64,000 nucleotides of DNA from RH-chloro-G1 sp003670575 (GCA_947499615.1 CANMOP010000009.1:15548-79547), one strand, 5' to 3'; positions 34,566-43,505 are shown, counted from the stretch's first letter. Numbers and translations are program-made. Notes: generated by a model not told the origin, from the sequence alone.

Positions 34566-36722
34566 ATGGTCGCGACCCCACCCCTCACCGCTCACCCCGT
34601 CTCACTCAGCGAGAACGCTCGCACCGTGCTGGAGCGCCGCTACCTGCTGCGTGACGCCTCGGGCACCGTCGTCGAGACGCCGGAGCAGCTGTTCGCCCGC
34701 GTCGCCGAAGCGATCGCCGCCACCGAAGCGACCGAGGCACTCCGTGCCGCGTGGGCTCAACGCTTCTATGACGCGATCGCGAGCCTGCGCTTCCTGCCGA
34801 ACTCGCCCACCTTGATGAACGCCGGCACCGGGCGCGGCACCCTCGCCGCCTGTTTCGTGCTCCCGGTCGATGACTCGATGGAGTCCATTATGTCCACCGC
34901 CCAGGCTGCGGCGATGGTGCAGAAGTACGGTGGCGGCACCGGCTTCTCCCTCTCGCGACTGCGCGGTGTCGGCGAGCCGATTGCGACCACGCACGGCTCC
35001 GCCTGCGGCCCGGTCTCCGTGCTGCACCACTACGACGATGTCTCTCGCCTGGTGACGCAGGGCGGCAAGCGTGATGGCGCCAACATGGCAGTGCTGCGCG
35101 TCGACCATCCGGACGTGCGCGCGTTCATCCACGCCAAGGACGACGGCGTCACGGCGCAGCGCTTCAACATCTCGATCGGCGTGACGGACGAGTTCATGGC
35201 CGCCGCCGCCGAGCAGCGCGCGATCACACTCGTCGACCCGCACACCGGGGAGTCGCGGGGCACCGAGGACGCCAGCGCGCTGCTGGATGAGATCGCGCGG
35301 TCGGCGTGGCTCACGGGCGACCCCGGTCTGATCTTCCTCGACACGGTCAACCGCACCAACCCGACTCCCACACTCGGCACGATCGAGGCGACCAACCCCT
35401 GCGGCGAGGTGCCACTGCTCCCGTGGGAGGCGTGCACCCTCGGCTCGATCCACGTCGCGCGGTTCTGGGACGCGCAGCGTGGCGACCTCGACTGGGACGG
35501 ACTGCGCGCCACAGTGGCGCTGGCGGTCCGCTTCCTGGACAACGTGGTGGAGGCGAACACCTTCCCGCTGGAGGAGATCGCGCAGGCAGTGCGCGCCAAC
35601 CGCAAGATCGGCGTGGGCATCATGGGGTTCGCAGACCTGCTGATCGCCGCCGGCGTCGCGTACAACTCCGAGGCCGCCCTGGCGCTGGCCTCCAGGCTGA
35701 GTCGCACCATCGGCGAGGCCGCCGACGCCACCTCGGCCGCTTTAGGCGAAGAGAAGGGCGCCTTCCCGAACTGGGGCGAGTCGATCTATGCGAACGGCCC
35801 GCGGTATCGCAACGCCACACGCACCTGCATCGCCCCGACCGGGACGATCGCGATCATCGCCGGCGCCTCCTCCGGCATCGAGCCACTGTTCTCGCTCGCC
35901 CACATGCGGCGGATGGGCGATGGAACGCTGCTCGCGGAGGTCTCCGCTGCGTTCGCCGAGGCAGCGCGCGACGGCGGCTTCGGCAGCGCCGAGCTCAACT
36001 CGGCACTCGCGTCCGGCGGGCGGCTCGGCGAGCGCGCGGAGGTCCCGGAGGCGGCGAAGCGTCGCTTCGTCACCGCGCACGAGGTGAGCGGAGAGTGGCA
36101 CGTTCGCATGCAGGCGGCGTTCCAGGCGCACACCGACCTCGCGGTCTCGAAGACCGTCAACCTCCCGCACGAGGCGACGCCGGAGCAGATCCGGGAGGTG
36201 TACGTGCGCGCCCATGCACTCGGCTGCAAAGGCGTCACCGTCTATCGCGACGGCTCGCGAGCGCTACAGGTGCTCGCGCACCCCTCGATGCCCGGCGCTG
36301 TCGCAGCGGCCACGCCGTACCGCCGCCACCTGCCGGACGAGCGGCCGGCGGTGACACACAAGTTCCGCGTCGGCGAGCAGGAGGGCTCGACAGTGTCCGG
36401 GCTCGCGGACGCAGTAGCGCTGCTCACCTCGATGGCGCTGCAGTACGGCGTCAGCATCGAGACGCTCGCGGACAAGTTAGAGCACACCCGCTTCGAGCCG
36501 TACGGCCCGACCGGCAACGCCGAGATCCCGCTGGCCACCAGCGTGCTGGACTACATCTTCCGCTGGCTGCGTCTCCACTTCGGCACTGCAGACACACGTA
36601 CGTCATCGGATGCGAACGACGCCGTGCAGTCCGGCATCGCGTGCCCGGACTGCGGCCTACAACTCGCGTACCGGGAGCGTTGCCTGGTCTGCGAGGCGTG
36701 CGGCTACTCACGCTGCGGATAG
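34566..36722 (+). CDS. nrdJ: Adenosylcobalamin-dependent ribonucleoside-diphosphate reductase, short form
   Basis: Class II RNR that makes deoxyribonucleotides using coenzyme B12. 718 residues with FLPNSPTLMNAG, the substrate loop GGGTGFSLSRLRG, the active-site NPCGE (277-281, radical Cys279), APTGTIAIIAGASSGIEP and a redox tail CPDCG...CEACGYSRCG. No ATP cone. Around residue 607 the C-terminal domain goes directly from GEQEG to STVSG, where family members usually carry about 28 more residues (a beta hairpin ending AKEG). A second, longer class II enzyme is at 57.2 kb. A LexA-type box precedes it. Confidence 0.93.
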   Translation: MVATPPLTAHPVSLSENARTVLERRYLLRDASGTVVETPEQLFARVAEAIAATEATEALRAAWAQRFYDAIASLRFLPNSPTLMNAGTGRGTLAACFVLPVDDSMESIMSTAQAAAMVQKYGGGTGFSLSRLRGVGEPIATTHGSACGPVSVLHHYDDVSRLVTQGGKRDGANMAVLRVDHPDVRAFIHAKDDGVTAQRFNISIGVTDEFMAAAAEQRAITLVDPHTGESRGTEDASALLDEIARSAWLTGDPGLIFLDTVNRTNPTPTLGTIEATNPCGEVPLLPWEACTLGSIHVARFWDAQRGDLDWDGLRATVALAVRFLDNVVEANTFPLEEIAQAVRANRKIGVGIMGFADLLIAAGVAYNSEAALALASRLSRTIGEAADATSAALGEEKGAFPNWGESIYANGPRYRNATRTCIAPTGTIAIIAGASSGIEPLFSLAHMRRMGDGTLLAEVSAAFAEAARDGGFGSAELNSALASGGRLGERAEVPEAAKRRFVTAHEVSGEWHVRMQAAFQAHTDLAVSKTVNLPHEATPEQIREVYVRAHALGCKGVTVYRDGSRALQVLAHPSMPGAVAAATPYRRHLPDERPAVTHKFRVGEQEGSTVSGLADAVALLTSMALQYGVSIETLADKLEHTRFEPYGPTGNAEIPLATSVLDYIFRWLRLHFGTADTRTSSDANDAVQSGIACPDCGLQLAYRERCLVCEACGYSRCG

Positions 36723-36739
36723 CGGCGCGCCTCAGCGGC

Positions 36740-36825
36740 GGGTGGCCCTCAACCCTGCCCCTCTCCCACTCCGCGGGCCAGGGGTTCCGAGCGGTGCAGG
36801 GAGAAGGGGCCGGCGGTGAGGGCCC
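36740..36825. repeat. GC-rich intergenic hairpin repeat, copy 2
   Basis: GGCCCTCAACCCTGCCCCTCTCCC pattern on the left folds on GGGAGAAGGGGC...GTGAGGGCC on the right, forming a long imperfect hairpin after nrdJ1. It corresponds to unit A of the family at 6383, 51423, 56118 and 56853 and may end nrdJ1 transcription. Confidence 0.7.
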
Positions 36826-36844
36826 CCTGCTCCCTGCAATCCCA

Positions 36845-36850
36845 TAGAAT
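36845..36850 (+). promoter_or_regulatory. -10 hexamer TAGAAT, leaderless start
   Basis: TAGAAT is followed by 6 nt (TGAGTC) and then the ATG at 36857. No ribosome site lies between. Confidence 0.55.
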
Positions 36851-36856
36851 TGAGTC

Positions 36857-37465
36857 ATGCCACTGCTCGCCGACTTCCGGGCCGCCGCGATCGCACGCAC
36901 TCGCTTTCCCGACGACCAGCGGTTGAGCGAGGCGGCCCTGTTCGCTCTGGTCCGCGACATCCCGTTCGGCCGACCCACAGACGAGCACCCCGAGACAGTG
37001 ATCGCAGAGTGGCGCGCCACCTCGATCGGGAAGCACATCCTGCTACAGGCGCTTGCCGAGGAGTTCGGGCTGCACACCATGCTGATCTGCGCGCTGCACG
37101 AGTTCGGGCCACAGACCACGCCGTGGCTCCCGGCGGCACTGCTGGCCGATCTGGCGGCGGACGGACCGGTGCCCGACCTGCACATGTTCTTACGGTTGAA
37201 GATCGCTGACGACTGGATGACCGTGGACGCCACCTGGCCACTGGCCACGGCAGCACTCGGGTTCCCAGTGAACGAGCGCTTCGACGCGGGGCGTGAGATG
37301 CGGCCGGCCTGTGACCCCGACGAGGTGCTACACGTCCCACCGGAGGCCGACCCGATCGAGTTCGCCGAACGGCTGATCGCCTCGCACGTCGGCGCCCAAT
37401 CGGAGCGCCGAGCGCGCCTCCTCGCTGCGCTCGCCGACGTGGCCGCGGCAGCGAACACCCGCTGA
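36857..37465 (+). CDS. Transglutaminase-like protein with Ser in place of the catalytic Cys
   Basis: 202 residues, not firmly assigned. The middle resembles transglutaminase-like proteins: ATSIGKHILLQALAEEFGLHT aligns with the family's G-T-C-x-x-KH-LL helix, LHMFLRLKI has the His and MTVDATWP the Asp. The nucleophile position appears to be Ser rather than Cys, so any activity is doubtful. No signal peptide. Start ATG has TAGAAT six bases ahead. It is isolated between the repeat after nrdJ1 and a small membrane protein gene. Confidence 0.6.
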   Translation: MPLLADFRAAAIARTRFPDDQRLSEAALFALVRDIPFGRPTDEHPETVIAEWRATSIGKHILLQALAEEFGLHTMLICALHEFGPQTTPWLPAALLADLAADGPVPDLHMFLRLKIADDWMTVDATWPLATAALGFPVNERFDAGREMRPACDPDEVLHVPPEADPIEFAERLIASHVGAQSERRARLLAALADVAAAANTR

Positions 37466-37510
37466 TCCGGTCGGCGCCCTCGTATGCGCGGTGTGCGGCC
37501 GCGGGCGGCG

Positions 37511-37516
37511 TACACT
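37511..37516 (+). promoter_or_regulatory. -10 hexamer TACACT, leaderless start
   Basis: TACACT, then 6 nt (GATCGC), then ATG at 37523; the same arrangement as before the genes at 7672, 36857, 38369 and 51575. Confidence 0.55.
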
Positions 37517-37522
37517 GATCGC

Positions 37523-37810
37523 ATGTACGGATACGAACCACCGCGGACACCGAGCGAGCGTGGAAGCTGGGCAGAAGTGCTCGCATTCATCATCGCGGCG
37601 TTTCAGGTGCTCTTCCCGTTCCTCGCGATCGTCATCGGCGCGCTTGGCGTCGTGTTGCTGCTGCTCTACCTCTACATCGTGAATGCATGGCTCACACTGA
37701 TTCCGCTCTCGGTGATCGCCGCGGGTATCGGCGCGTTACTGCTGCGCGAGCGTCGGAACCGTCTGGCGATGACACGCCGGATCGAGGGCACCGACACGCG
37801 CCGCCGATAG
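37523..37810 (+). CDS. Small two-helix membrane protein, unknown function
   Basis: 95 residues: a polar N-terminus (MYGYEPPRTPSERGSW), two adjacent hydrophobic segments (about 15-38 and 42-72) and a basic C-terminal tail (LLLRERRNRLAMTRRIEG...RRR). I do not recognise a family. The start is chosen at 37523 because of the TACACT-N6-ATG arrangement; an ATG at 37484 would precede the promoter. It stands alone between two other hypotheticals. Confidence 0.6.
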   Translation: MYGYEPPRTPSERGSWAEVLAFIIAAFQVLFPFLAIVIGALGVVLLLLYLYIVNAWLTLIPLSVIAAGIGALLLRERRNRLAMTRRIEGTDTRRR

Positions 37811-37942
37811 CGCCACGCCGCGCCGAACTGGGCGGCTGCATGCGATATCCCCTCGCGCTGCGCTGAACGACCTTGCGAGATGCTGACGAGCCGCATAAGT
37901 ACGGGCGCGCACGAGCGGGAACGAGGGTTCTCCCCACGATCG

Positions 37943-37961
37943 TGCGCACCCACGGTGCGCA
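37943..37961 (+). other. Small hairpin in the leader of the 80-residue ORF
   Basis: Perfect 8-bp inverted repeat TGCGCACC / GGTGCGCA with a 3-nt loop, 57 bp upstream of the next start codon. It may be a terminator for the preceding gene or a leader element; there is no T tract. Confidence 0.35.
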
Positions 37962-38017
37962 GACTGATGACATCGCACCCGCCTCTCCGAGGCGTCACCC
38001 GACAAAGGAGTCTGACG

Positions 38018-38260
38018 ATGCACAAAGCACAGGCAGTGGCGGATCTCACCATGCGGTTGGCGCGCGTCACCACGACGGAACATGCACGCACCGCACTGGA
38101 GCGGGCGCTGCGCTCCACAGGGCTCACGCACGCGATGACGATCCGCGACACGGATCTGGAAGCTCTCCTGCAGGCGCTTGCCGCTGAAGGTGGAGCGATT
38201 CAATCGATCGCGGAGCAGATCGCCATGCACAGTGATGGCGACGGCCCGCTGGCCGCGTAG
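38018..38260 (+). CDS. Small hypothetical protein, 80 residues
   Basis: An unrecognised helical protein (MHKAQAVADLTMRLARVTTT...). It has a strong ribosome site, AAAGGAG at 38004-38010, 7 nt before the ATG, in a region where most neighbours have none; this supports real translation. No membrane segment, cysteine motif or repeat is seen. Codon use (G/C at third positions) resembles neighbouring genes. It ends 108 bp before uvrC. Confidence 0.6.
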   Translation: MHKAQAVADLTMRLARVTTTEHARTALERALRSTGLTHAMTIRDTDLEALLQALAAEGGAIQSIAEQIAMHSDGDGPLAA

Positions 38261-38356
38261 CGGAGCGCACCGCGTCCGTCCCTCGGTCCGGCGCCACCTC
38301 GCGCCGCTCAAACGACGGCCAAGCGGTGCCGCCACCGGCGCAGCGGCACCCGGCGG

Positions 38357-38362
38357 TACAAT
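38357..38362 (+). promoter_or_regulatory. -10 hexamer TACAAT, leaderless start of uvrC
   Basis: TACAAT followed by CGACGC and then the GTG start at 38369. No Shine-Dalgarno sequence. Confidence 0.55.
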
Positions 38363-38368
38363 CGACGC

Positions 38369-40279
38369 GTGATAGAGCATGCCGTTTTGCAGCAGGTGCG
38401 AGCGCTCCCCGAGCGCCCCGGCGTCTACATCATGCGAGACGCTCGAGGTGACGTGCTGTACGTCGGCAAAGCGACCAGTCTGCGCGCGCGTGTGCGCTCC
38501 TACTTCGGCTCCGGACGAAGCCTGGAGCCGAAGGTGCGCACGCTCGCGGAGTTGGTGGTCACCATCGACCACGTCCTGACGCGATCGCCGTCGGAGGCCT
38601 TGCTACTGGAGGCCACGCTCGTAAAGCGGCATCAGCCGCCGCACAACGTCCGACTGAAGGACGACAAGCACTACCCGTACCTGAAGGTGGACGTGCAGAG
38701 CCCCTGGCCGCGCGTCACCATCACCCGGCGCGTGGAGCCGGACGGTGCGCGCTACTTCGGGCCGTACGCGTCGGCAGGCTCCGTGCGTCGAACGCTCGAT
38801 GTGGTGAAGAAACTGTTCCCCTGGCGCTCCTGCACCAAGCAGATCACCGGCACGGATCCGCGCCCCTGCCTTGATTACTACATCAAGCGCTGCATCGCGC
38901 CCTGCACTGCCTTCTGCACGAAGGAAGAGTACGATGAGGTGATCCACCAGACGGTGCTGTTCCTGGAAGGGCGCAGCCACGAGGTGTTGGACCACGTAGA
39001 GAGTGAGATGCATCGCGCATCGGACGCGCTGCAGTTCGAGCGTGCGGCGACGTTGCGCGATCAGGCTGACGCGATTCGCCGCATCACCGAGCGGCAGCAG
39101 ATGGCAACGACTGCGCCGCTGGACGCGGACGTGTTCGCGCTCGCGCGTGTCGGTACGGATGCGTGTGTGCAGGCGTTTTTCGTGCGTGGCACTGTCGTTG
39201 CGGACACCGACTCATTCCTCGTCGACGGCACGCAGGACGCATCCGATGCCGACGTGCTGGGCGCCTTCCTCGCGCAGTACTTCGAGTCCGCCACGTATGT
39301 CCCGCGGAACATCCTGCTCTCGCAGCTACCTACCGACGTCGAGGAATTGCAGGCCGCACTGCGGGAGCGGCGTGGCGGCGTGGTGGAGATCCGCGTGCCG
39401 GAACGCGGTGAGTTGCGAGGGCTGGTCGCGAGCGCCGAGGAGAATGCGCGTTCCGCGCTGGCGACGTACCGCGTGCGCTGGCTGAACAACCGCGACCGTA
39501 CCGAGGCTGCCCTCGCCGGGCTGGAGGCAGAGCTCGACCTCCCGGCACTGCCGCGCCGCATCGAGTGCTACGACATCTCGACAATCCAGGGCACGAACAC
39601 CGTGGCCTCGATGGTCGTGTTCGAGGACGGTGCGCCGGCGACCGGAGAGTACCGCCGCTTCCGCATCAAGACCGTCGAAGGGCAGGACGATTTCGCCTCG
39701 ATGCGTGAGGTGCTCACACGCCGCTTCGCAAGCATCGCGGCGCGGCGCGCGCGCGAGGCCGGGCGGCCGCCCGCCGATGACAGTCCGCCGACCGTCGCAG
39801 GCGACTCAGACGAAGCCGAGGATCTCGACGAGGTGGCGCCGTCCTCGTGGGACACCGTACCTGGCCTCGTGGTGATCGATGGCGGCAAGGGCCAACTGAG
39901 CGCGGCGTGCGATGTGATGCGCAACTATGCGCTGACGGACATCCCCGTCTGCGGCCTCGCCAAGCGCGAGGAAGAAGTGTTCATGCAGGACGTCGACGAG
40001 CCGATCATCCTGCCTCGCGACTCGCAAGCGCTCTACCTGCTGCAGCGCGTGCGCGACGAGGCTCACCGCTTCGCGATCACGTACCACCGCACGCTGCGCG
40101 GCAAAGGCGTGCGCGGCTCCGTGCTGGACGAGATTCCGGGGATCGGGCCGAAGCGCAAGCGCGCACTGCTCAAGAAGTTCGGTTCCGTGCGCGCGCTGCA
40201 GGATGCCTCGGTCGACGAGATCGCCACCACCGAGGGGTTCACTCGCCGCCTGGCAGAGACTGTAAAACGCTCGCTGTAG
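38369..40279 (+). CDS. uvrC: Excinuclease ABC subunit C
   Basis: Dual-incision nuclease of nucleotide excision repair. 636 residues: GIY-YIG domain (GVYIMRDARGDVLYVGKATSLRARV, about 17-41), the UVR region that contacts UvrB (about 200-235), a Cys-bearing linker (CLDYYIKRCIAPC), the RNase H-like C-terminal nuclease starting ECYDISTIQGTNTVASMVVFEDG with VVIDGGKGQLS, and a terminal helix-hairpin-helix (IPGIGPKRKRALLKKFG). An acidic Pro-rich insertion (about 470-490) interrupts the nuclease domain. GTG start. Confidence 0.96.
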   Translation: MIEHAVLQQVRALPERPGVYIMRDARGDVLYVGKATSLRARVRSYFGSGRSLEPKVRTLAELVVTIDHVLTRSPSEALLLEATLVKRHQPPHNVRLKDDKHYPYLKVDVQSPWPRVTITRRVEPDGARYFGPYASAGSVRRTLDVVKKLFPWRSCTKQITGTDPRPCLDYYIKRCIAPCTAFCTKEEYDEVIHQTVLFLEGRSHEVLDHVESEMHRASDALQFERAATLRDQADAIRRITERQQMATTAPLDADVFALARVGTDACVQAFFVRGTVVADTDSFLVDGTQDASDADVLGAFLAQYFESATYVPRNILLSQLPTDVEELQAALRERRGGVVEIRVPERGELRGLVASAEENARSALATYRVRWLNNRDRTEAALAGLEAELDLPALPRRIECYDISTIQGTNTVASMVVFEDGAPATGEYRRFRIKTVEGQDDFASMREVLTRRFASIAARRAREAGRPPADDSPPTVAGDSDEAEDLDEVAPSSWDTVPGLVVIDGGKGQLSAACDVMRNYALTDIPVCGLAKREEEVFMQDVDEPIILPRDSQALYLLQRVRDEAHRFAITYHRTLRGKGVRGSVLDEIPGIGPKRKRALLKKFGSVRALQDASVDEIATTEGFTRRLAETVKRSL

Positions 40280-40406
40280 CGAGACGATACGGTGCCGCGC
40301 ACGCCGACAACGCGCACCCGCTGGCGTGTTGCCCAAGTTCCGGTCGTCGGCGAACCACCCTCGATCCCGGCTGCCTGACGCGCTCCACCTCGGGCATGCC
40401 GCGGTC

Positions 40407-40435
40407 TGGACAACGCCTCGGCGGCCCGCTATATA
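40407..40435 (+). promoter_or_regulatory. Promoter upstream of the Xer recombinase with overlapping inverted repeat
   Basis: TGGACA (40407-40412) and TATATA (40430-40435) are 17 nt apart. An 8-bp inverted repeat, GCGGCCCG (40421-40428) and CGGGCCGC (40442-40449), brackets the -10 and the expected start point, an operator-like position. Confidence 0.5.
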
Positions 40436-40521
40436 CTCGTCCGGGCCGCACGCGCTATGTAAAGTCCGAGGGCGATCGCACGGCGCCAGATCACGGTCGC
40501 GCCAGGTCAGGAGTGTCCCGA

Positions 40522-41511
40522 GTGGAGCAGCGGATCGAGGCCTTCCTCCATTACCTGTCTGCGGAGCGTGGCTCCTCGAAGAACACCATCGATGCGTATC
40601 GCAACGACCTGACGCGCTTCGAGGAGTTCGCAGCCAGCGAGGCGGCGAAGGCAGCACCGCCCAGCGACGCGACGCAGCCCTCGACCGACGCTGCGCAGCC
40701 CTCCGAGACCCCAATCGCGAACGGTCACCCCGGCGTGGATGTGCTGAGCCGCGATCTCATCACTGCCTACATCCTCTGGTTGCGGAACCCGCAGGAGCGC
40801 GCCTACGCGGCTGCCACCGTCGCCCGCAAGGTCGCAGCGGTGAAGTCGTTCTGCGCCTTCCTGCTGGATCACGGCGACATCACGTCCAACCCGACCGCTT
40901 CCATCGACTCGCCGCACGCGCCGAAGCGTGTGCCGCGGCCGATGAGCACCGCCGATGTGGACGCGCTACTGCGCGAGCCGGTCAAGCACGGTACACCCGA
41001 GGCAATCCGCGACGCGGCGATGCTGGAACTGATGTACGCCACCGGAATGCGCGTGACGGAACTGGTCTCCCTCAACGTCGACAGCCTGCACCTCGATCCA
41101 CCGCCGGCCTACGTTCGCTGCCTGGGCAAAGGCGCGAAGGAACGCAGCCTCCCGGTCTACGAGCAGGCCGTACGCGCCATTGAGCGCTACCTGGACGAGT
41201 CACGCGCGGCGCTCGTGAAGGACAGACCGCAGGGCGCACTCTTCGCCAACCGTCGAGGTGAGCGGCTCACGCGGCAGGGGTTCTGGCTGATCCTGAAGGG
41301 CTACGCGAAGTCGGCGGGCATCGAAGCACACGTCACGCCGCACACACTGCGCCACTCCTTCGCGACGCACATGCTCCGAGGCGGTGCATCCGTCCGCGAC
41401 GTGCAGGAGCTGCTGGGCCACGCAAACGTCTCCACCACGCAGGTGTACACGCAGCTCGCCGACTCGCATCTCCGCGATGTCTACGCGGACGCTCACCCGC
41501 GCGCGCACTGA
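40522..41511 (+). CDS. Tyrosine recombinase XerC/XerD
   Basis: Site-specific recombinase that resolves chromosome dimers at dif. The catalytic set is complete: Arg in ATGMRVTEL, HxxR in HTLRHSFATHML, His in LLGHANVSTTQVY and the Tyr of that motif. The N-terminal SAM-like domain (IEAFLHYLSAERGSSKNTIDAYRNDLTRF) is normal but is followed by a ~35-residue Ala/Pro/Ser insertion (about 36-70) between its helices. GTG 40522 is used because AGGAG lies 8 nt upstream; GTG 40513 is the alternative. XerC versus XerD cannot be told. Confidence 0.9.
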   Translation: MEQRIEAFLHYLSAERGSSKNTIDAYRNDLTRFEEFAASEAAKAAPPSDATQPSTDAAQPSETPIANGHPGVDVLSRDLITAYILWLRNPQERAYAAATVARKVAAVKSFCAFLLDHGDITSNPTASIDSPHAPKRVPRPMSTADVDALLREPVKHGTPEAIRDAAMLELMYATGMRVTELVSLNVDSLHLDPPPAYVRCLGKGAKERSLPVYEQAVRAIERYLDESRAALVKDRPQGALFANRRGERLTRQGFWLILKGYAKSAGIEAHVTPHTLRHSFATHMLRGGASVRDVQELLGHANVSTTQVYTQLADSHLRDVYADAHPRAH

Positions 41512-41540
41512 ACTCCACACTCTGGCCCATACGCTGACCC

Positions 41541-41576
41541 ACACAGAACGGGCGCCGATGGGGGCCCGTTCTGTGT
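41541..41576. terminator. Terminator hairpin between xer gene and the Ig-like protein gene
   Basis: Perfect 13-bp stem ACACAGAACGGGC / GCCCGTTCTGTGT with a 10-nt loop, between convergent stop codons, so it can serve both strands. Confidence 0.7.
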
Positions 41577-41615
41577 GCTCGCCAACTGAGGCGGCAGGCT
41601 CGTCCGCTACGCGTG

Positions 41616-42044
41616 CTACTCGTCTGGCGAATCGACGTAGATCTGAGTGGTCGGTACCTTCGGCGCAACCACGGCGGCGGGAGCGTTCGGGTCGGTCACG
41701 TCGATGGTTACGCGGCCGACCGCCATATCGTCGGTGTCATCAGTCACGCCAATCGTGATCGGGACGCTGGACGCGGCGGTCGGAACGCCACTGATCACGC
41801 CGGTACGCACGTCGAGGCTGAGACCCGCCGGGAGCTGCCCCATGACGGTGCCCCAGGACTCGCCGCCGCTGCCACCGACATCGGTCAGTGTCGCGGTGTA
41901 CGGCTGTCCAACCACCGCAACCGGCAGCGCCTCCAGCGTGATCGCGTGGTCGACACCCGCAGCAAAGGCGCTGCCCGGCAGCGCGATCGAGGCCAGCGCC
42001 ACGAGTCCTACGCCAATGCTGCCAATCGACTTCTTGAGTTCCAT
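41616..42044 (-). CDS. Secreted protein with one putative Ig (He_PIG-like) domain
   Basis: 142 residues: signal peptide (MELKKSIGSIGVGLVALASIALPGSAFAAG) and one bacterial Ig-like repeat recognisable from VVGQPYTATLTDVGG, QLPAGLSLDVRTGVISGVPT and a closing ITIGVTDDTDDMAVGRVTIDV. Start is set by AGGAGG 6 nt before the ATG. No sorting signal or membrane helix follows, so it should be released or bound noncovalently. Role unknown; such domains serve in adhesion or as structural modules. Divergent from enolase. Confidence 0.75.
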   Translation of the reverse strand: MELKKSIGSIGVGLVALASIALPGSAFAAGVDHAITLEALPVAVVGQPYTATLTDVGGSGGESWGTVMGQLPAGLSLDVRTGVISGVPTAASSVPITIGVTDDTDDMAVGRVTIDVTDPNAPAAVVAPKVPTTQIYVDSPDE

Positions 42045-42218
42045 CAGAAACCTCCTGAACCGGGCGGGGCCAATCCCGCGCCCAACACAGGACACGTTAA
42101 CGCGTCATTGCTGATGAATTGTTACGCATCTATAAACTATCAGGCCTGACGACGCATTCGTAATCACTCCCCCGGTACGCCCGCACCTCGTAGCATGTGC
42201 GCGCGATGAAAGGCGGGG

Positions 42219-43505
42219 ATGGTGGAAATCGAAGATGTTCGGGCGCGCGAGATTCTCGACTCACGAGGCAACCCAACGGTAGAGGTCGACATCGTGCTGG
42301 CGGACGGCTCCGTGGGCCGCGCGGCCGTTCCCTCCGGTGCCAGCACCGGTGCACACGAGGCGTTGGAACTGCGCGACGGCGACCCGGCGCGCTTCCTGGG
42401 GCGCGGCGTGCTCCGTGCGGTTGAGCACGTCCGGGAGCACCTCGCACCGGCGGTGATCGGCATGGACGCCACGCACCAGGCCGAGGTCGATGCTGCGTTG
42501 ATCGCGCTGGACGGCACGCCAACCAAGAGCCGACTGGGCGCCAACGCCCTCCTCGCGGTCTCGCTTGCGGTCGCCAAGGCTGCGGCGGCGACCACCCACC
42601 AGCCGCTGTATCGCTACCTGGGCGGCGCGGACGCCCGAGTGCTGCCGGTGCCGCTCTGCAACGTGCTGAACGGCGGCGCACATGCGACTAACTCCACCGA
42701 CTTCCAGGAGTTCATGCTGGTCCCGCTCGGTGCTCCGACGTTCAGCGAGGCGATGCGCTGGCTTGCTGAGACCTACCACACGTTGCGCAAGCAGCTCGCC
42801 GAGCGCGGCTTCGCCACCACCGTCGGCGATGAGGGCGGCTTTGCTCCCACGCTCGGCACGAACCGCGAGGCGCTCGACCTGCTGATGCGCGCCATCGAGT
42901 CGACCGGCCGCAAGCCCGGCGAGGACATCGCGATCGCCCTCGACCCCGCCACCACCGAGCTCTACGCCGACGGCCGCTATAACCTCGCACGCGAAGGCCG
43001 CGTCGTGAGTTCGGACGAGATGGCGGGGCTCTGGGAGGAATGGGCTCGCGACTACCCGATCGTGAGCATCGAGGACGGCATGGCGGAGGACGACTGGGCC
43101 GGCTGGTCCACGCTCACGCAGCGCATCGGCGGGCGAGTGCAACTCGTTGGCGACGACCTGCTGGTGACGAACATCGAGCGCCTCGGCCGCGCCATCGACG
43201 AGCGCGCCGCGAACGCGATCCTGATCAAGCTCAACCAGATCGGCACGCTTACCGAGACGTTCGGGGCGATCCGCATGGCGCATATGGCCGGCTGGGCCTC
43301 GATTATCTCGCACCGCTCCGGCGAGACGGAGGACACGACGATTTCGCATCTGGCGGTCGCCAGCGGCGCGGGCCAGATCAAGACCGGCGCACCGGCCCGC
43401 ACGGACCGCACCGCCAAGTACAACGAGCTCCTGCGCATCGAGGAGGAACTGGGCGGTGCCGCGCTCTACGCTGGCCGCTCTGCGTTCCGACAGCTCGGGC
43501 GGTAA
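42219..43505 (+). CDS. eno: Enolase
   Basis: Glycolytic 2-phosphoglycerate dehydratase. 428 residues with VRAREILDSRGNPTVEVD at the start, SGASTGAHEALELRDGD (mobile loop), GDEGGFAP, SIEDGMAEDDW and LVGDDLLVTN at the magnesium site, and ILIKLNQIGTLTET with the catalytic Lys, then ISHRSGETEDT. Some positions depart from consensus (NGGAHATNSTDFQEFM; DPATTELY). AAAGG lies 8 nt upstream of the ATG. Transcription probably ends at the hairpin at 43556. Confidence 0.97.
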   Translation: MVEIEDVRAREILDSRGNPTVEVDIVLADGSVGRAAVPSGASTGAHEALELRDGDPARFLGRGVLRAVEHVREHLAPAVIGMDATHQAEVDAALIALDGTPTKSRLGANALLAVSLAVAKAAAATTHQPLYRYLGGADARVLPVPLCNVLNGGAHATNSTDFQEFMLVPLGAPTFSEAMRWLAETYHTLRKQLAERGFATTVGDEGGFAPTLGTNREALDLLMRAIESTGRKPGEDIAIALDPATTELYADGRYNLAREGRVVSSDEMAGLWEEWARDYPIVSIEDGMAEDDWAGWSTLTQRIGGRVQLVGDDLLVTNIERLGRAIDERAANAILIKLNQIGTLTETFGAIRMAHMAGWASIISHRSGETEDTTISHLAVASGAGQIKTGAPARTDRTAKYNELLRIEEELGGAALYAGRSAFRQLGR

